Positions 1 through 10,673 of a DNA stretch of 64,000 nt are shown in pieces. Origin of the DNA: Curvularia sp. ZM96 (Eukaryota; Ascomycota; Dothideomycetes; Pleosporales; Pleosporaceae); the NCBI GenBank assembly GCA_022457065.1, contig JAJGBQ010000003.1:2728001-2792000 (forward strand), written 5' to 3'. The translations under genes and the position numbers were made by a program. How positions within the stretch are numbered: the first letter of the stretch is position 1; every line of letters starts with the position of its first letter. The notes under the pieces are model-generated. The model had not been told where the DNA came from and searched no databases. It worked only from the letters and a program-made list of their open reading frames with translations.

Positions 1-222
1 ATGGTGCAAAGTTGCGGTACTATGGTATCAGGGCCACTTATTTCATCAGCCTTTCGATATGGACTTTCTGGGGCTCTCATATGGCGCGGTCTCCCATACA
101 TGGTCGCAGCAGGGTTTTTTCTTGTGACAAGCGGCTTGGTACTCTGTATTCCGCGTCAAAGGCCAGAAAGTATATTGGCCGAGGAACGAGAGTCGGATGC
201 GAGTGAAGGTGAAATAGACTAG
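1..222 (+). CDS. MFS transporter, C-terminal fragment (cut by left edge)
   Basis: The frame is open from the first base and stops at 220-222, so this is the 3' end of a gene that starts outside the window. The 73 visible residues contain a hydrophobic stretch (about residues 31-50, ending LVLCIP) followed by a short acidic, charged tail. A terminal membrane helix plus short cytoplasmic tail of this kind is seen at the C-terminus of fungal major facilitator superfamily transporters; the preceding Gly/Ser-rich stretch (GPLISSAF) also fits an MFS helix. Substrate cannot be inferred. The neighbouring ankyrin gene is convergent, with only 17 bp between the stop codons. The ATG at 1 is not necessarily the start. 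It could be another polytopic membrane protein. Confidence 0.55.
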   Translation: MVQSCGTMVSGPLISSAFRYGLSGALIWRGLPYMVAAGFFLVTSGLVLCIPRQRPESILAEERESDASEGEID

Positions 223-239
223 AAGAATCTTCTTTCGAA

Positions 240-1125
240 TCATGTCTTCTCAACGCGACGGTAGAGCCGAATATAAATTTGTTCGTTTTTTGTAATAGCA
301 CCGTGTACAAGCAGCACACGAACAATAGCAACATTCCCACCGTCGATTGCTAAATTGAGGGGGATACGACTTTGACTATCCCTTACATGTACATCTGCCC
401 CGTAGCTAATAAAAGATTCAATAATGGCGGCGTGATGGAAATTGACTGCCAGATGCAGAGGAGCATTGACTCTATTGTCCAATTCATTGGCGGAGGAGCC
501 ATGCTGCAATAGTAGATAAACAATTTGGAGTTTTCCATTCGCCACAGCGCGATGCAATGGAAACGTGGGTTCCAGGATTTGAGTGGCTGGAAAAGATGCT
601 AAACTGTCCATTGGAAGCTGTGCATAGGATGACAAGCGCCTAGTCCACGATCGATCTATCGGGGCAGCTGCTTCCCCTGGCATCGTAGTAGCAGTATCCA
701 TATCTAGCATGGTCAAGAAACATGTATTGGGGCTTGTAGTGGGTCTTGATTGTCGCTCCTGAGAGGGTTCATGATCATACGGCAGTAGGTGTCCGTATGG
801 CGCTGGGTACTCGTTCCCAACGTCAAGCCCACCTGCACTGTCAAGTGTGCCATGTTCGTGGGGCGATGTCATTTTGAGACAGCTAGCGATACTGAGATGC
901 TCCGTCATTCGCGATATGTCGTCCGCCGTACGATCATAGGATGAGCGGAGGACCTGGTCTTGCTGCTGCTGGCGTTGCCTTAGCCAGGTTTTATATTAGT
1001 ACAAGGCTCCAAAATTTGATATACTTTGATTATCGAAATTCATTGAGACCTACGGGATCTGCGTCTTGATATTCTGTTGCGTTTTTTCTTTTATCATCTC
1101 TACTCAAGGTAATCGTAGTCTGCAT
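240..1125 (-). CDS. Ankyrin-repeat protein (two-exon model)
   Basis: The main exon (968-240) encodes three ankyrin repeats near the C-terminus (roughly residues 155-250: FPLHRAVANGKLQIVYLLL, then PLHLAVNFHHAAIIESFI and PLNLAIDGGNVAIVRVLL), after a low-complexity N-terminal half. Ankyrin repeats mediate protein-protein contacts; no catalytic domain is visible. The longest ATG-initiated frame starts at 908, but the frame stays open upstream to a likely splice site. An exon at 1125-1054 (24 codons, MQTTITLS...) ends at GTAGGT. An 85-nt intron (1053-969) contains the branch sequence TACTAAT and ends in CAG, and joins in phase 0, giving 266 residues. The upstream exon is basic, but I cannot show a bZIP motif. 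Without it the protein is 222 residues. The exon 1 model is tentative; the ankyrin exon is firm. Confidence 0.6.
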
Positions 1126-2549
1126 AACTAGTAGATAAGGATATTTTTCCCAATGTTTTGGATACACTGGAACCAACAAATCCAGAAAATTCTGCTAAAA
1201 TTTAAGTTGTCCAGCGGTCCGCAGTAACAAAGCGCCACGGTAGCAACCCTTCCTATCTGACGAAGATGTCCATGAGTCAAGAATGACCGAGGTCGCACAG
1301 GGAGCACACTTCCCCACGCAGTGCTGCCTCTCGTTTATCGTTCTCAGCTCACAGGGTTTCTCGTCATACCGCGCATGGAAGATCATTAGACTAGAGCTGA
1401 ATTGCAGCACATCTCACCCATGTACAGCGATCTGTGAGCAAGTGTATTATTCGATCGACCTAGACTTGTTCATTGGTTGCTTGTGGGAGGTAGTTGATCT
1501 CCGCTTTATGTGATTAATGCCGCTTTAGCTGCATATCAGCACAATCACGCCCACGGACATCTGGTCCTCTCGCCCACAGAGGATGCTCCTAAAGCGAGTG
1601 GAGTCACTCCTGCACAGCCTGAAAGAAGGCAAAAAGCAATGAACATGCCGACATTTGTGCTCAAGGCACATCCAACGGAAAAGGCGGTGAAGAGAATGCT
1701 CGACACCTGATAGACAAGCGAGCGGCCATAGAGCTCTGAGAGGGGAGCAACGAGGAGGGGTTCAAAATGAATATCTAATAACGTATGCGGATAGGATGAA
1801 GGATTCGACGCCCGCTGCGGGTGTTTTCAGATCTGCTCAGCATCTTCTGATGTTTGGGGCTCCTTCATGTCGGTGGGTACGGAAAGGCTAGCTATATACT
1901 AGCGTAGTCGGCTTTCTCTGGGATACAGCTGCAACAGAGTTATAAGCACACCAGCGAACAAGGGTCTGGCGAGTCTACACGGTACCGGCAGCCGTGTTTT
2001 CCTAACCAATGGGGAGTGTGCCGTAAAAGCAAAATACGATAAGAGGCCGTGTCCTTACAGTGTTACACTGAACATTAGCGCACCTGTTTTCGGAGTCCGT
2101 CATTCAACTGTGATTGGCTCCAAGGAAGGACTGCTAGGCGTGTATGTATGTAGTTTGTATGCACATGACTGTGCAGACGGTCCTGGCCAATCAGAGCCCG
2201 AGCGCGCTAGCGTCAAATCGGAAAGGTGGCCCCCGTGCTGCGCGGCTACTGCGCGGCTACTGCGCCTAGCAACGCAACACAGTACCTGAGTCGGCGTTCG
2301 GTGGGGATGCGGTCCATGAATGATGCCACAGCCAGTTGCGCTCCCAACTCAAACACGCGCATGGTATGGCTGCGAGACACTAGTCATGCCACTTGTTCTG
2401 GTCATTCTTCATGGCACACTGATATCCGGCAGGATATGCTTCGCCAGCCAGTACTAGTCACATCCGCGAGGACCATCGTCGAATAAATAGTCAACACACT
2501 CTCTTGTAAGAACACATCCACAATTGGTAGCGACGCCAAAACTCACACC
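1126..2549. other. Intergenic region upstream of the ammonia-lyase gene
   Basis: About 1.4 kb between the divergent ankyrin and ammonia-lyase genes. Small open frames at 1283-1513, 1510-1710 and 2226-2486 lack recognisable domains and clear splice partners, so I do not call them genes. An AT-rich AATAAATAG lies about 65 bp before the ammonia-lyase ATG and may serve as a core promoter element. Otherwise nothing definite is seen. Confidence 0.4.
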
Positions 2550-4902
2550 ATGTTAGACTCAGTTCAGCCGCTCGCATACAATGTCTACGAGGCTTGGGCA
2601 ACGCCTCACCTCGAGAAAGTCATCAACACATGGTCCAGTGTAAACTCTATCATCAAATCTGGTTCAGTATCTGTGGACGGTGAGTCTTTGGATGTCGCAA
2701 CAGTGGTAGCTGCGTCAAGGTATTTCCAGTCCCAATCGTAATCAACATTCAGCAACTGACATATTAGGCATGGAGCAAAGCTATCCATTAAGGAGGACCC
2801 AAAGAAGTTGTCCCGACTTGATGACAGCGTCGAGGTCCTCCACGACTACCTTGACCAAGGTTGTTATCTTTATGGCGTCAACACCGGATTCGGCGGAAGC
2901 GCGGATACTCGCACAAAGGACCTCTTGGGTCTTCAGAGAGGTCTCATGCAACTCGTTCAGAGCGCTATACTCACACCCGAAGACAAGACTGATGGAGCAT
3001 CACATAACGAATATCTTGGATCGCATAGCATGCCCAGTGCTTGGGTCAGAGCGACAATGCTCATTCGTCTCAATGCAAACATTCGGGGTCATTCGGGCAT
3101 CAACACAAACACCTTGACAACAATTACGCAGCTGTTGGAGCATGACATTGTCCCCGTTATTCCTCTCCGTGGGTCTCTCTCTGCTTCAGGAGATCTCATG
3201 CCACTCTCCTATATTGCCGGCGCCATCCAGGGGAACCCAGATATTTATGTCCGTGTTGGAGGTGCCACAGGATCGCCCGTGGTTATGACAGCGGAGAGGG
3301 CGCTACGGGAAGCTAAAATCGAACCCATTGTACTGGGACCTAAGGAAGGCCTTAGCCTGATCAATGGAAGTGCCGCTGCGACAGCGGTAGCAACTCTGGG
3401 GCTTTACGAAGCCCATCAACTAGCTGTTGCTTCGCAAGCACTTACTGCTCTGGGTTCTGAAGCCTTGTATGGCAACGTTGAATGGGCGCATCCGTTCATC
3501 GCGGCCATCAGACCACACCAGGGCCAGATTGAGGCATCCCAGAACATCCGCACTTTTTTGCGTGGTTCTCGGCTCGTTGTTGGATTAGAACAATCAAAAG
3601 ACTGGTTCGAATCCGGTATGGCACAACAGCGCTATGCCTGGAGGAGCGTGCCGCAATGGCTTGCCCCCCATCTAGAGGATCTTTTACTCTCGGACTCTCA
3701 GCTCACCGTAGAACTGAATTCTACATCGGATAACCCGGTTATTAACGTCGAAGATAAGGACGTGCATTGTGGTGCCAACTTTCAAGCCGCGTCGGTGACT
3801 GCAGCCACCGAAAAAGTTCGCCTCTCGCTGCAGTCGATTGGAAAGATGCTTTTCAGTCAGGTTAGCGAAATGATCAACCATGATCTTAGCAACGGTCTCC
3901 CTCCCAATCTTGCTGCCGACGATCCAAGCTTGTCCTTTTGTCTTAAAGGTCTCGATTGCAACACTGCTGCTTACACATCCGAACTCGGGTTTCTTGCTAA
4001 TCCAGTAAGCAATCACGTCCAATCTGCCGAGATGCACAATCAGTCTATCAATTCCTTGGGTTTGCTTTCTGCACGACAGACATTTGCCGCTATCGAATGT
4101 CTCTCTATGATCGTTGCCAACGCTGTCTACACAGCTTGCCAGGTACATATACATCTTACAAACCATACTTCGGAGCGTACGCTAACTCTTGCCTCTACCT
4201 CTGCAGGGCGTGGATATTCGGACACTACATCGTACCTTCCTCGACAAACTCAGAAAGCCAGCTGAGGAACTGTTTGCTTCGTCCTTCCAAATTGAAGATG
4301 CAAAGCTTATTTCCAAGTTCTGGACTCGTTTCGAAGAGGCCTGGTACAAAGGGGCCCCGCTTGATGCTGACGAACGGGCTGATAAAGTCTCTGATGTCCT
4401 TTCGGTAGTTATCGTCACCAGCTCCGAGGCTAGCAGTGACATCAGCGTAACACAGTTATCAAAGACACGACAAACCCTCAGAGACTTAGTTCTCAATACC
4501 TATGTCCAGCATCGTGAGGCCTTCTTCAAGAACCCAAGCACCCCGGAATACCTTGGCAACGGCACCAAGGTTCTCTACCGCTTCGTCCGCGAGAAGTTAC
4601 AGGTCCCACTCCACCGAGGATTGATCGAACACCCAGTTGCTGGCGCAAAAGACAACAACATGATTGATGGAAGGCCCAAGAAGACTATTGGCTCCTGGGT
4701 TTCTATTATCTACGAGGCTGTTCGCAATGGAGAGTTGTACAGCGAGATTTTAGAATTCCTTCAAGGTGAAGACAGCAGCAACCGTGTACACAGAAATGGT
4801 AACGGTGAGTACACGAACGGCAATGGTGTACATCTCAATGGTAATGGCGTACATATCAACGGCAATGGTATTAACGACAATGGCAAAAGGATTCGCACAT
4901 AA
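2550..4902 (+). CDS. PAL: Phenylalanine/aromatic amino acid ammonia-lyase
   Basis: Exons 2550-2719, 2768-4142 and 4207-4902 join in phase to 746 residues, the usual length for fungal PAL. The enzyme deaminates phenylalanine (or tyrosine) to cinnamate (or coumarate). The MIO cofactor triad Ala196-Ser197-Gly198 sits in GSLSASGDLMPLSYIAGAI. The Tyr loop (Tyr92, YGVNTGFGGSADTRT) and the substrate-binding Asn-rich segments (NGSAA, NSTSDNPVI) are present. Introns of 48 and 64 nt have GT-AG ends. The selectivity position reads Leu119-Val120, unlike Phe-Leu, His-Leu or His-Gln of studied enzymes (hand alignment), so substrate preference is open. The last ~30 residues are Asn-Gly repeats (NGNG units, from about residue 712). 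It stands alone without obvious pathway partners in the window. Family certain; exact substrate uncertain. Confidence 0.93.
4795..4887 (+). repeat. Asn-Gly coding minisatellite at the 3' end of PAL
   Basis: About five degenerate copies of an 18-nt unit encode NGNG followed by two variable residues (EYT, VHL, VHI). Codons vary between AAT/AAC and GGT/GGC, so the repeat is kept at protein level with synonymous drift. It forms a hydrophilic tail outside the catalytic fold and may vary in copy number between strains. Confidence 0.75.
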
Positions 4903-6408
4903 AGAATGAAAACTAGACTTTGGTTACAATAGCCTTACGACTCAAACTTTTCTTATCATTATCTTAGTAGATAGAGTTAGAAAAGATTGTCTTCGCAGAA
5001 TTTTTATTTTCCTTCTAGCCAATATAAATGTTTCATAATTGGTAAACTCCTCTAAGAATCAATTCTTTTCTAGCCTTCACTTGATAGTATAGAGAAAGGA
5101 AGTCTCTTAACTTACATTTGCGGTACTGGTCTCCCATGCTGACTCCAACGCGATGATCATCAACCTGATATCCGCAGCTATCGCTGTGGCAACTGCAGAT
5201 CAATGAGAAGATATTGCTTATGATATCAAGGCAAGAAATATTGTGGATGCATACCTGATGCCGAGATATATAGCCAGATGATTGGCTTGCCGTTCGGCGC
5301 CATCGTTACCTATGGGTTGTACAAGCTTTATGTAACCCAGTCTCTAATACCAGGCCGTCTCTTCTAAACACCTTCCGCGAATATCATACTGAGTATCTCC
5401 AAATTACTTCCGGAGCAAACTCTACTATAAGATGGTTTGCCCTTGAATATAGAAGCGGCCGTACTCCCAACGTTAGCTGCAACCTTGAAGATGTATCAAA
5501 AACCCAGCGACCTCAAAATCTCATTTCTTGTGGCGTCTCATCTGTAATAGGTATAACTGTTGAGATCCTAGCCTGGACCTCGTCCATTGGAATACTTCTA
5601 GCAATCTAACCTCTGCCCTCTTCTAAAATCATACGCGCACTTGAGGGTCTGTTTTACAGCATATGCAAATATTTTGGGATAATAGGATGTGATGACGTTG
5701 TGATACTTCCTAGTGGACTCTTCATAGGCGAATCTATTGCCAGTCCTATCAATATCGGCCTCGGTGCTTTCAAAATGCCAAAGATCGAGTCTCATCGGGA
5801 GGGGTTGTATGATTCTCTTTCAGGAAAAAAAAACCTCATTTGGCCTAGCACGGCGGGTGTCCCAGCATCTGCAATAGTATCGACGGATATTAGGCGCTAA
5901 TATTACGGGTCTTCCCAATAAAGTCAAACTTTTAGGCGACGTCGTATATGCAGTGTCAAATGCATTGTGACCTTGCATAACATGGGAGGGTTCCTTGTAG
6001 GATTTCTCCAAAAGCACAGGCGATCATTACTTTGTAGGAGACAAGAACATACAAGCATATGCAAGCATTTCTTATCATGTATGCGACGTTGCGCATGCAA
6101 GGTATGCAGTGACCAGTAGGAAACGTCTATGGATACGAACCAACCTCCTTCCTTCGTCTGACATACGCCACTGTGGACCGAAACACTAACTTGTCGCTAG
6201 CGCGTTGGTGGTTTCAAACTACTATCGCTTTTTGAAGGCCTAGATGCGATGGTCGCTCCTGGAGGATTCTTCTCTTACATTGCGGCGTAGTTGAGCATCC
6301 AAAAGCTACCTGGTAAATAGCGACAACACGAACAAATCTTTCGAGGTTTTGCGTGGAATATGCAAAGATGTGTGGAAATATTCCAGTCCTTAGGGAGCAT
6401 GCATTGAA
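4903..6408. other. Decayed non-coding region with faint transporter-like remnants
   Basis: About 1.5 kb with stops in all frames. Short stretches resemble membrane-protein sequence, for example a hydrophobic frame around 5127-5200 (AMIINLISAAIAVATADQ then stop) and LPFGAIVTYGLYKLY near 5285-5330 in another frame. I read this as a possible remnant of a membrane transporter gene broken by stops and frameshifts. The ORF at 5700-5900 has no recognised domain. None of this is annotated as a gene. Confidence 0.25.
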
Positions 6409-6416
6409 TATAAAAG
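6409..6416 (+). promoter_or_regulatory. TATA box of the small gene at 6502
   Basis: TATAAAAG, 86 bp upstream of the proposed ATG at 6502, at a usual distance for a fungal core promoter. It supports the small two-exon gene being real. Confidence 0.5.
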
Positions 6417-6501
6417 GAGCCTACTAGCCCCTCTCTTGGTGTGCCCATCAAGTGCTTATTGTCTGCAGCTCCTCATTTGTCTACTACATTATCACGTGAG
6501 A

Positions 6502-6946
6502 ATGACGAGTGCAAAGCATACTACGGATGCAGCAGGTATGTGCTACCGAACCTTCAGACTCCCACTGTTGCTACACGCTAGAGCTATTCGCCATCTTGCC
6601 TGTTCGACTGATGTAAACATGACTAATGGTGATTATAGAGTCGCTTACCCCCAATGTCCCCACTACCCTTAAGTCAGAACCATCAAACGTCGGCTTTACT
6701 CCGCATGAGGACTTCGACATCTCTATCATCTGGAACAACTTAGATTCTCGGAGCGACTTTCTTACGTTTCGCAAGGAGTCGCGGGGACCGATTGAGCGCA
6801 TTCTAATCGATTTCGCAAGAGTACTAGAGAGTGGGATGTTTACAGTGTATAGTGTAAATGCGAGTAAGCATTTATTCTGTGTGACAATAGCTTGTGAAAA
6901 GAACAAAGATGAGGGTGTTATGGACTTGGTGTTGAGTGTGCTGTAA
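6502..6946 (+). CDS. Small orphan protein, two exons
   Basis: Exon 1 (6502-6535, MTSAKHTTDAA) and exon 2 (6639-6946) join in phase across a 103-nt intron that begins GTATGT, carries the branch sequence CTAAT and ends TAG, giving 113 residues. A TATAAAAG box lies upstream. The product has no signal peptide, membrane helix or domain that I recognise; it is a moderately charged soluble protein (FTPHEDFDISIIWNNL, then RGPIERILIDFARVLESG). It lies in an accessory region between the ammonia-lyase and the HET gene. The intron signals and promoter make it a credible gene, but function is unknown. The following ORF at 7008 could conceivably belong to the same locus. Confidence 0.5.
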
Positions 6947-7007
6947 TAGCTATCCACGTTCGTTCTAGGTTCGTCTAGTCAGTAGTGTTGCTTTAAAATC
7001 CAAATGT

Positions 7008-7370
7008 ATGTTGGCAGTGTTAAAAGCTCACACGCTCGCTCTCATACCGACTGGTACGCAGCCAGGCGAATTCAGAAGAATCGTATTTGCTATTTGGGAG
7101 CAGTGCGCCTGGTATGGATATTTCTGTGGCTGGAAAGATGAACGTGATCGAAAAGTCTATCGGTCTGGGAACTTTTTGGAAGACGGCTATCTTCAAGCCG
7201 ATACCCGGTGGGATTGGCTAGCTAGGAGGCTTTGGTGGGACGACCTCGAATTTTATGATGAATGCAAACAGGGAAAACACCGGCACTCATACAAAAAAGA
7301 TGAAATTTCAGATTTAGCAAAGTGTGATCCAAGCGTAAAGGTGGAAGGAAACACAACCATTATCGTTTAG
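7008..7370 (+). CDS. Hypothetical protein, 120 residues
   Basis: Single open frame with ATG at 7008 and stop at 7368-7370. It is rich in Trp, Tyr and charged residues (IWEQCAWYGYFCGWKDERD; WDWLARRLWWDDLEFYDE), a composition unlike random frames. No domain recognised, no signal peptide. It is 61 bp after the preceding small gene on the same strand and convergent with the HET gene (stop-to-stop gap 238 bp). It may lack an upstream exon. Function unknown. Confidence 0.4.
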   Translation: MLAVLKAHTLALIPTGTQPGEFRRIVFAIWEQCAWYGYFCGWKDERDRKVYRSGNFLEDGYLQADTRWDWLARRLWWDDLEFYDECKQGKHRHSYKKDEISDLAKCDPSVKVEGNTTIIV

Positions 7371-7608
7371 TGAGTTCATTTCTATATCTAGTGTTGTTAG
7401 GGTAGTGTTCGACGTTGCATATATCCTATGAAGTTCTTCCCTACATGTGTATACCACATAAAATTCTATTCTTGGTAGAATTGTACCTCTTAATGCTCTT
7501 AGAGTACAACTGTTTGCTCACGAAATAATATGATCCAACTCGGGCTATACCTTGTATAGTGACTTAATCTAGTGGTTTCTTTATACTATAGAATGAATGT
7601 CATTTCAA

Positions 7609-9774
7609 CTATACGATCCGTACACTACCTTTTATCCGCGTCATGTGATTAGTGTTCACAGCTCCAATTCCTACTCTCATATATTCTTCCTCGGTATCCG
7701 TTGCTCTTACAACTAATACATAGTACAATCTGTATGCATGAAGCCTTCTTTCCTCGTCCCCAACTACCCTATTGTTGCTATTACAGTTTGGTACACCTCC
7801 CAACTCAAGACTTCTTCCAACGACAACATATTGATCTCCAATCTTAGCGTCATCATCATCCGTATCGTAAAATATCCACCCCTGCCTCTTGTTTTCGCCG
7901 TCTACTATATGATGGGATTCATGGCGTACCATATCATAGGTTGAATCGTCTCGAACCCTAGGCACAGCATTGAACACCAATTTACAATCTTTAAGTGCCC
8001 ATAAACCCGCAAGAATTGCATCATTCCTCAGCGAATCGAATCGAAGATCGTTTTTCAATTCCATCTTGCCCTTAACCAAGAAAAACGACACGCTTCCATG
8101 ATATGCCATCCAAGACCAAGATGGCACAGGGAAACTGTACTCAAGTTTGTTCAGTGGCTCGCTTCCGCCCCACAAGAGAGTTCGGTGGAGAAATTTCTCG
8201 AATATGCCGTATGTACTTCGACAGCCTAAGGAATCCCTGATGCGAGCTTCCAACGAAGACATTGCGGCACATCGATCGGTCGGAAATGTGAGCTTTCTTC
8301 TGGAGTATTCGGTGATAAGCAACATTAAAAATCCAAGTATCAGTTGTGGGGCAAACTTAGGTAGCCGGTTCGGAAAATGCGGGTCAAGGGTGTAAAAGTC
8401 GGTTCCCCGGGGTTTAGATTGTAGCTCCGTGAGGTTTTCGAAAGATACCCCCTGACCACACTCCCAGTATATCTGATTGGCGCTGAAGTGAATGGTTCTC
8501 CTCGACAGAACCCTTTCTTGCATCACCCAGGCTCGCTTGTTGAGCTCGGCTCCCGTGACATCTTCATCGTAGTTGCCTACGTCAGTACTGATGTAGAACT
8601 GCTTGCCGGAGACATCTTCAACATAGGCTTGATGACAGGTAATGTCACGCTCGAGAAACCCTGCATTCGAACTGGCAGCTGCAGTCGCCGCAATAGTGCA
8701 GTAGGCTTGAGAGAAGACACTCCCCATTCGCTTAGACTCTTTTTGCCAATCGTTGCCATCTTTTTCGTATTGGATGATGCAAAGCGAATCTATCCATAGA
8801 TAAGAGATATCGAGTTCTCGGGTTACTTCAATAGCATCTTGAAAAGTTTTCGGGAGTTCTGAAACCTTGGAACCCTGGCGCCGCTGGTCGATGTTGTGCT
8901 GAGTTAAACAGAACGTCTTTTTCTGTTCCTCTGGTAGTTGGCCCCAACAATGGGATAATGCGACATATTGCGGATTCTTTGCTTCCGAGGCAGAAATCAG
9001 ACGAACCCAATCGTTGTTATGATCGCGAGTACTCCAACTCCCCACATCTAGAAGCCTTGATGGCAACTCTATTTTATCCTCGACCGCTCTCGGCCTACAC
9101 TCAGCATGTTCTTCGTCACACCGATGTAGCCATGCTTTGAGTAGTGTAGATCGAAAATCACTACTACTTTTCGGCACGATTGGACGGCCGATGGAGTTAG
9201 ATTCGGGAATATCCGTAGAAAGACCTACCCAAAAAAGGTATGATCAGTCACAACTTCGAAAATACTGCAAAGGGCGTGTATAAGTACTCACTTGGGTCAG
9301 CACAGAATCGCAAAACTGGTCCGTGAGATGACTCCGTCGTGAGCATTGAATAGGAGCGTCGCAGTTTGACGTTTCCATCGCTGTCAGGGGTGGAGTACTT
9401 TAACGCTTCGAGAAGCACAGCGCAAACTTGACAGCTGTTTGCCGATGTCTTCAGTTTTAAAGCACTAATTTCTTGTGCAAGTGAGGTGGAAGCTGCACGG
9501 ACGACATCGCTGCAGCAAACACACGTGGAAACTGGAGCAGGAAGCACAACGGCAGGTAGACTACCCAACAGTGTTCTGGAAAAACTGTTATTATTCACAA
9601 CGGTCCAATTGATAAATGGTCTTAGGTCTATTTCGAAAAGGGCTAGACCCTGCTAGTTGTTTAGACAAGATTCAGAAGTAGTAACAGATTTGCGTTTCTA
9701 GAAACACTCACGAGTGAAATAATGTCATCGCCAGGAGCTTCTTTCGTAAATAACTCATCCTCTTCGCTACTCAT
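7609..9774 (-). CDS. HET (heterokaryon incompatibility) domain protein
   Basis: Three exons, 9774-9712, 9649-9292 and 9224-7609, join in phase to 678 residues. Donors are GTGAGT in both cases; acceptors CAG and TAG. The HET domain starts at about residue 227 with YVALSHCWG and continues through LPKTFQDAIEVTRELDISYLWIDSLCI and the QAYCTIAATAAASSNAGF segment, up to the tail region containing RAWVMQERVLSRR. This order matches the family: an N-terminal Cys-containing region (CVCCSDVV... SCQVC), HET core, then a variable C-terminal part. HET proteins act in allorecognition and programmed cell death after hyphal fusion; Pezizomycotina carry many copies. Which partner triggers this one cannot be told. 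The frame starting at 9177 is only the last exon. Flanked by two small orphan genes. Confidence 0.9.
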
Positions 9775-10673
9775 ACTCCACGGGTACTGCTAATCTGACG
9801 AGCGCGAGAATATCTTGACCAACGTAGTAGTATTGCAAAAGTAAGATATAGAGGTGTTGGAACATGAATAGCGGGGTTAATTTGCTGCTGCCAAAATGTT
9901 GTAGTACAAGTGTCACGTGAGTCGGATACAAGACCAAGAGGAGAGCCCCTCAGGTCTCCATCGGACACCTCTTGGCCCTATAAGGCTGAGGACGTCCATA
10001 GTATATAGGCTCCCATCCAATCATTGGGATGAAACCCAAGAATTCGTCTGAATACTACTCTGATATCTCTTACTCCTATCTGCCAAACCTCTCAGGTTAA
10101 GTCTCTTATCATTGAAGCGTTGGGGCAGAAGAGTAATCTACACGAAGTATTGCAAGTAAACACGAATGAGAAGCAGGAAAGGACCAGAAGCGAGCATTTC
10201 GTGCATTACGCTACCTAAAAATTGATACCTAACTACTAGTCAGATGATGTATGTAATACAAATCCTACAACGTTAAGTTCTTTTTATGCCTTTTACATCC
10301 CTTTTTTTTTAAAAAATAAATAAATAGAAATAAGCCTTTACTCTAGACTTTGTCCAAGAAAAAAGATAAGATAATTGGAAACTGAGTTCTTGTATTCGAC
10401 TTGGGGGCGACTTGCATTCGAGCGTAGAAAAGTAGCCACAAGTCGCTAACTTTCCCCCCTCGACTCTCATATTCCAAATTTCAGCGTAGTATCTTTGTGA
10501 TTTCAGGGAAAAAAAAATTCGTGCTTTGTATCATATACATAAATTTTATACAACTCGGTAACTGCTCGTTAGCAGTTGGCGCAAGTTCACTGCAATCAAG
10601 CCCCATTTCTCTATGTTCCCCTCCTTTATCCATATATATATGTCTCTCTCTCTGCCCACGACCCTCAACCCCT
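9775..10673. other. Intergenic, AT-rich
   Basis: About 0.9 kb between the HET promoter and the 3' end of the mL54 gene. It includes an A/T tract around 10300-10330. No coding exon, tRNA or repeat family recognised. Confidence 0.4.

Noticed and set aside
1510..1710. 66-codon ORF with protein-like composition
   Set aside because: No domain, no intron signals and no promoter; kept as uncalled.
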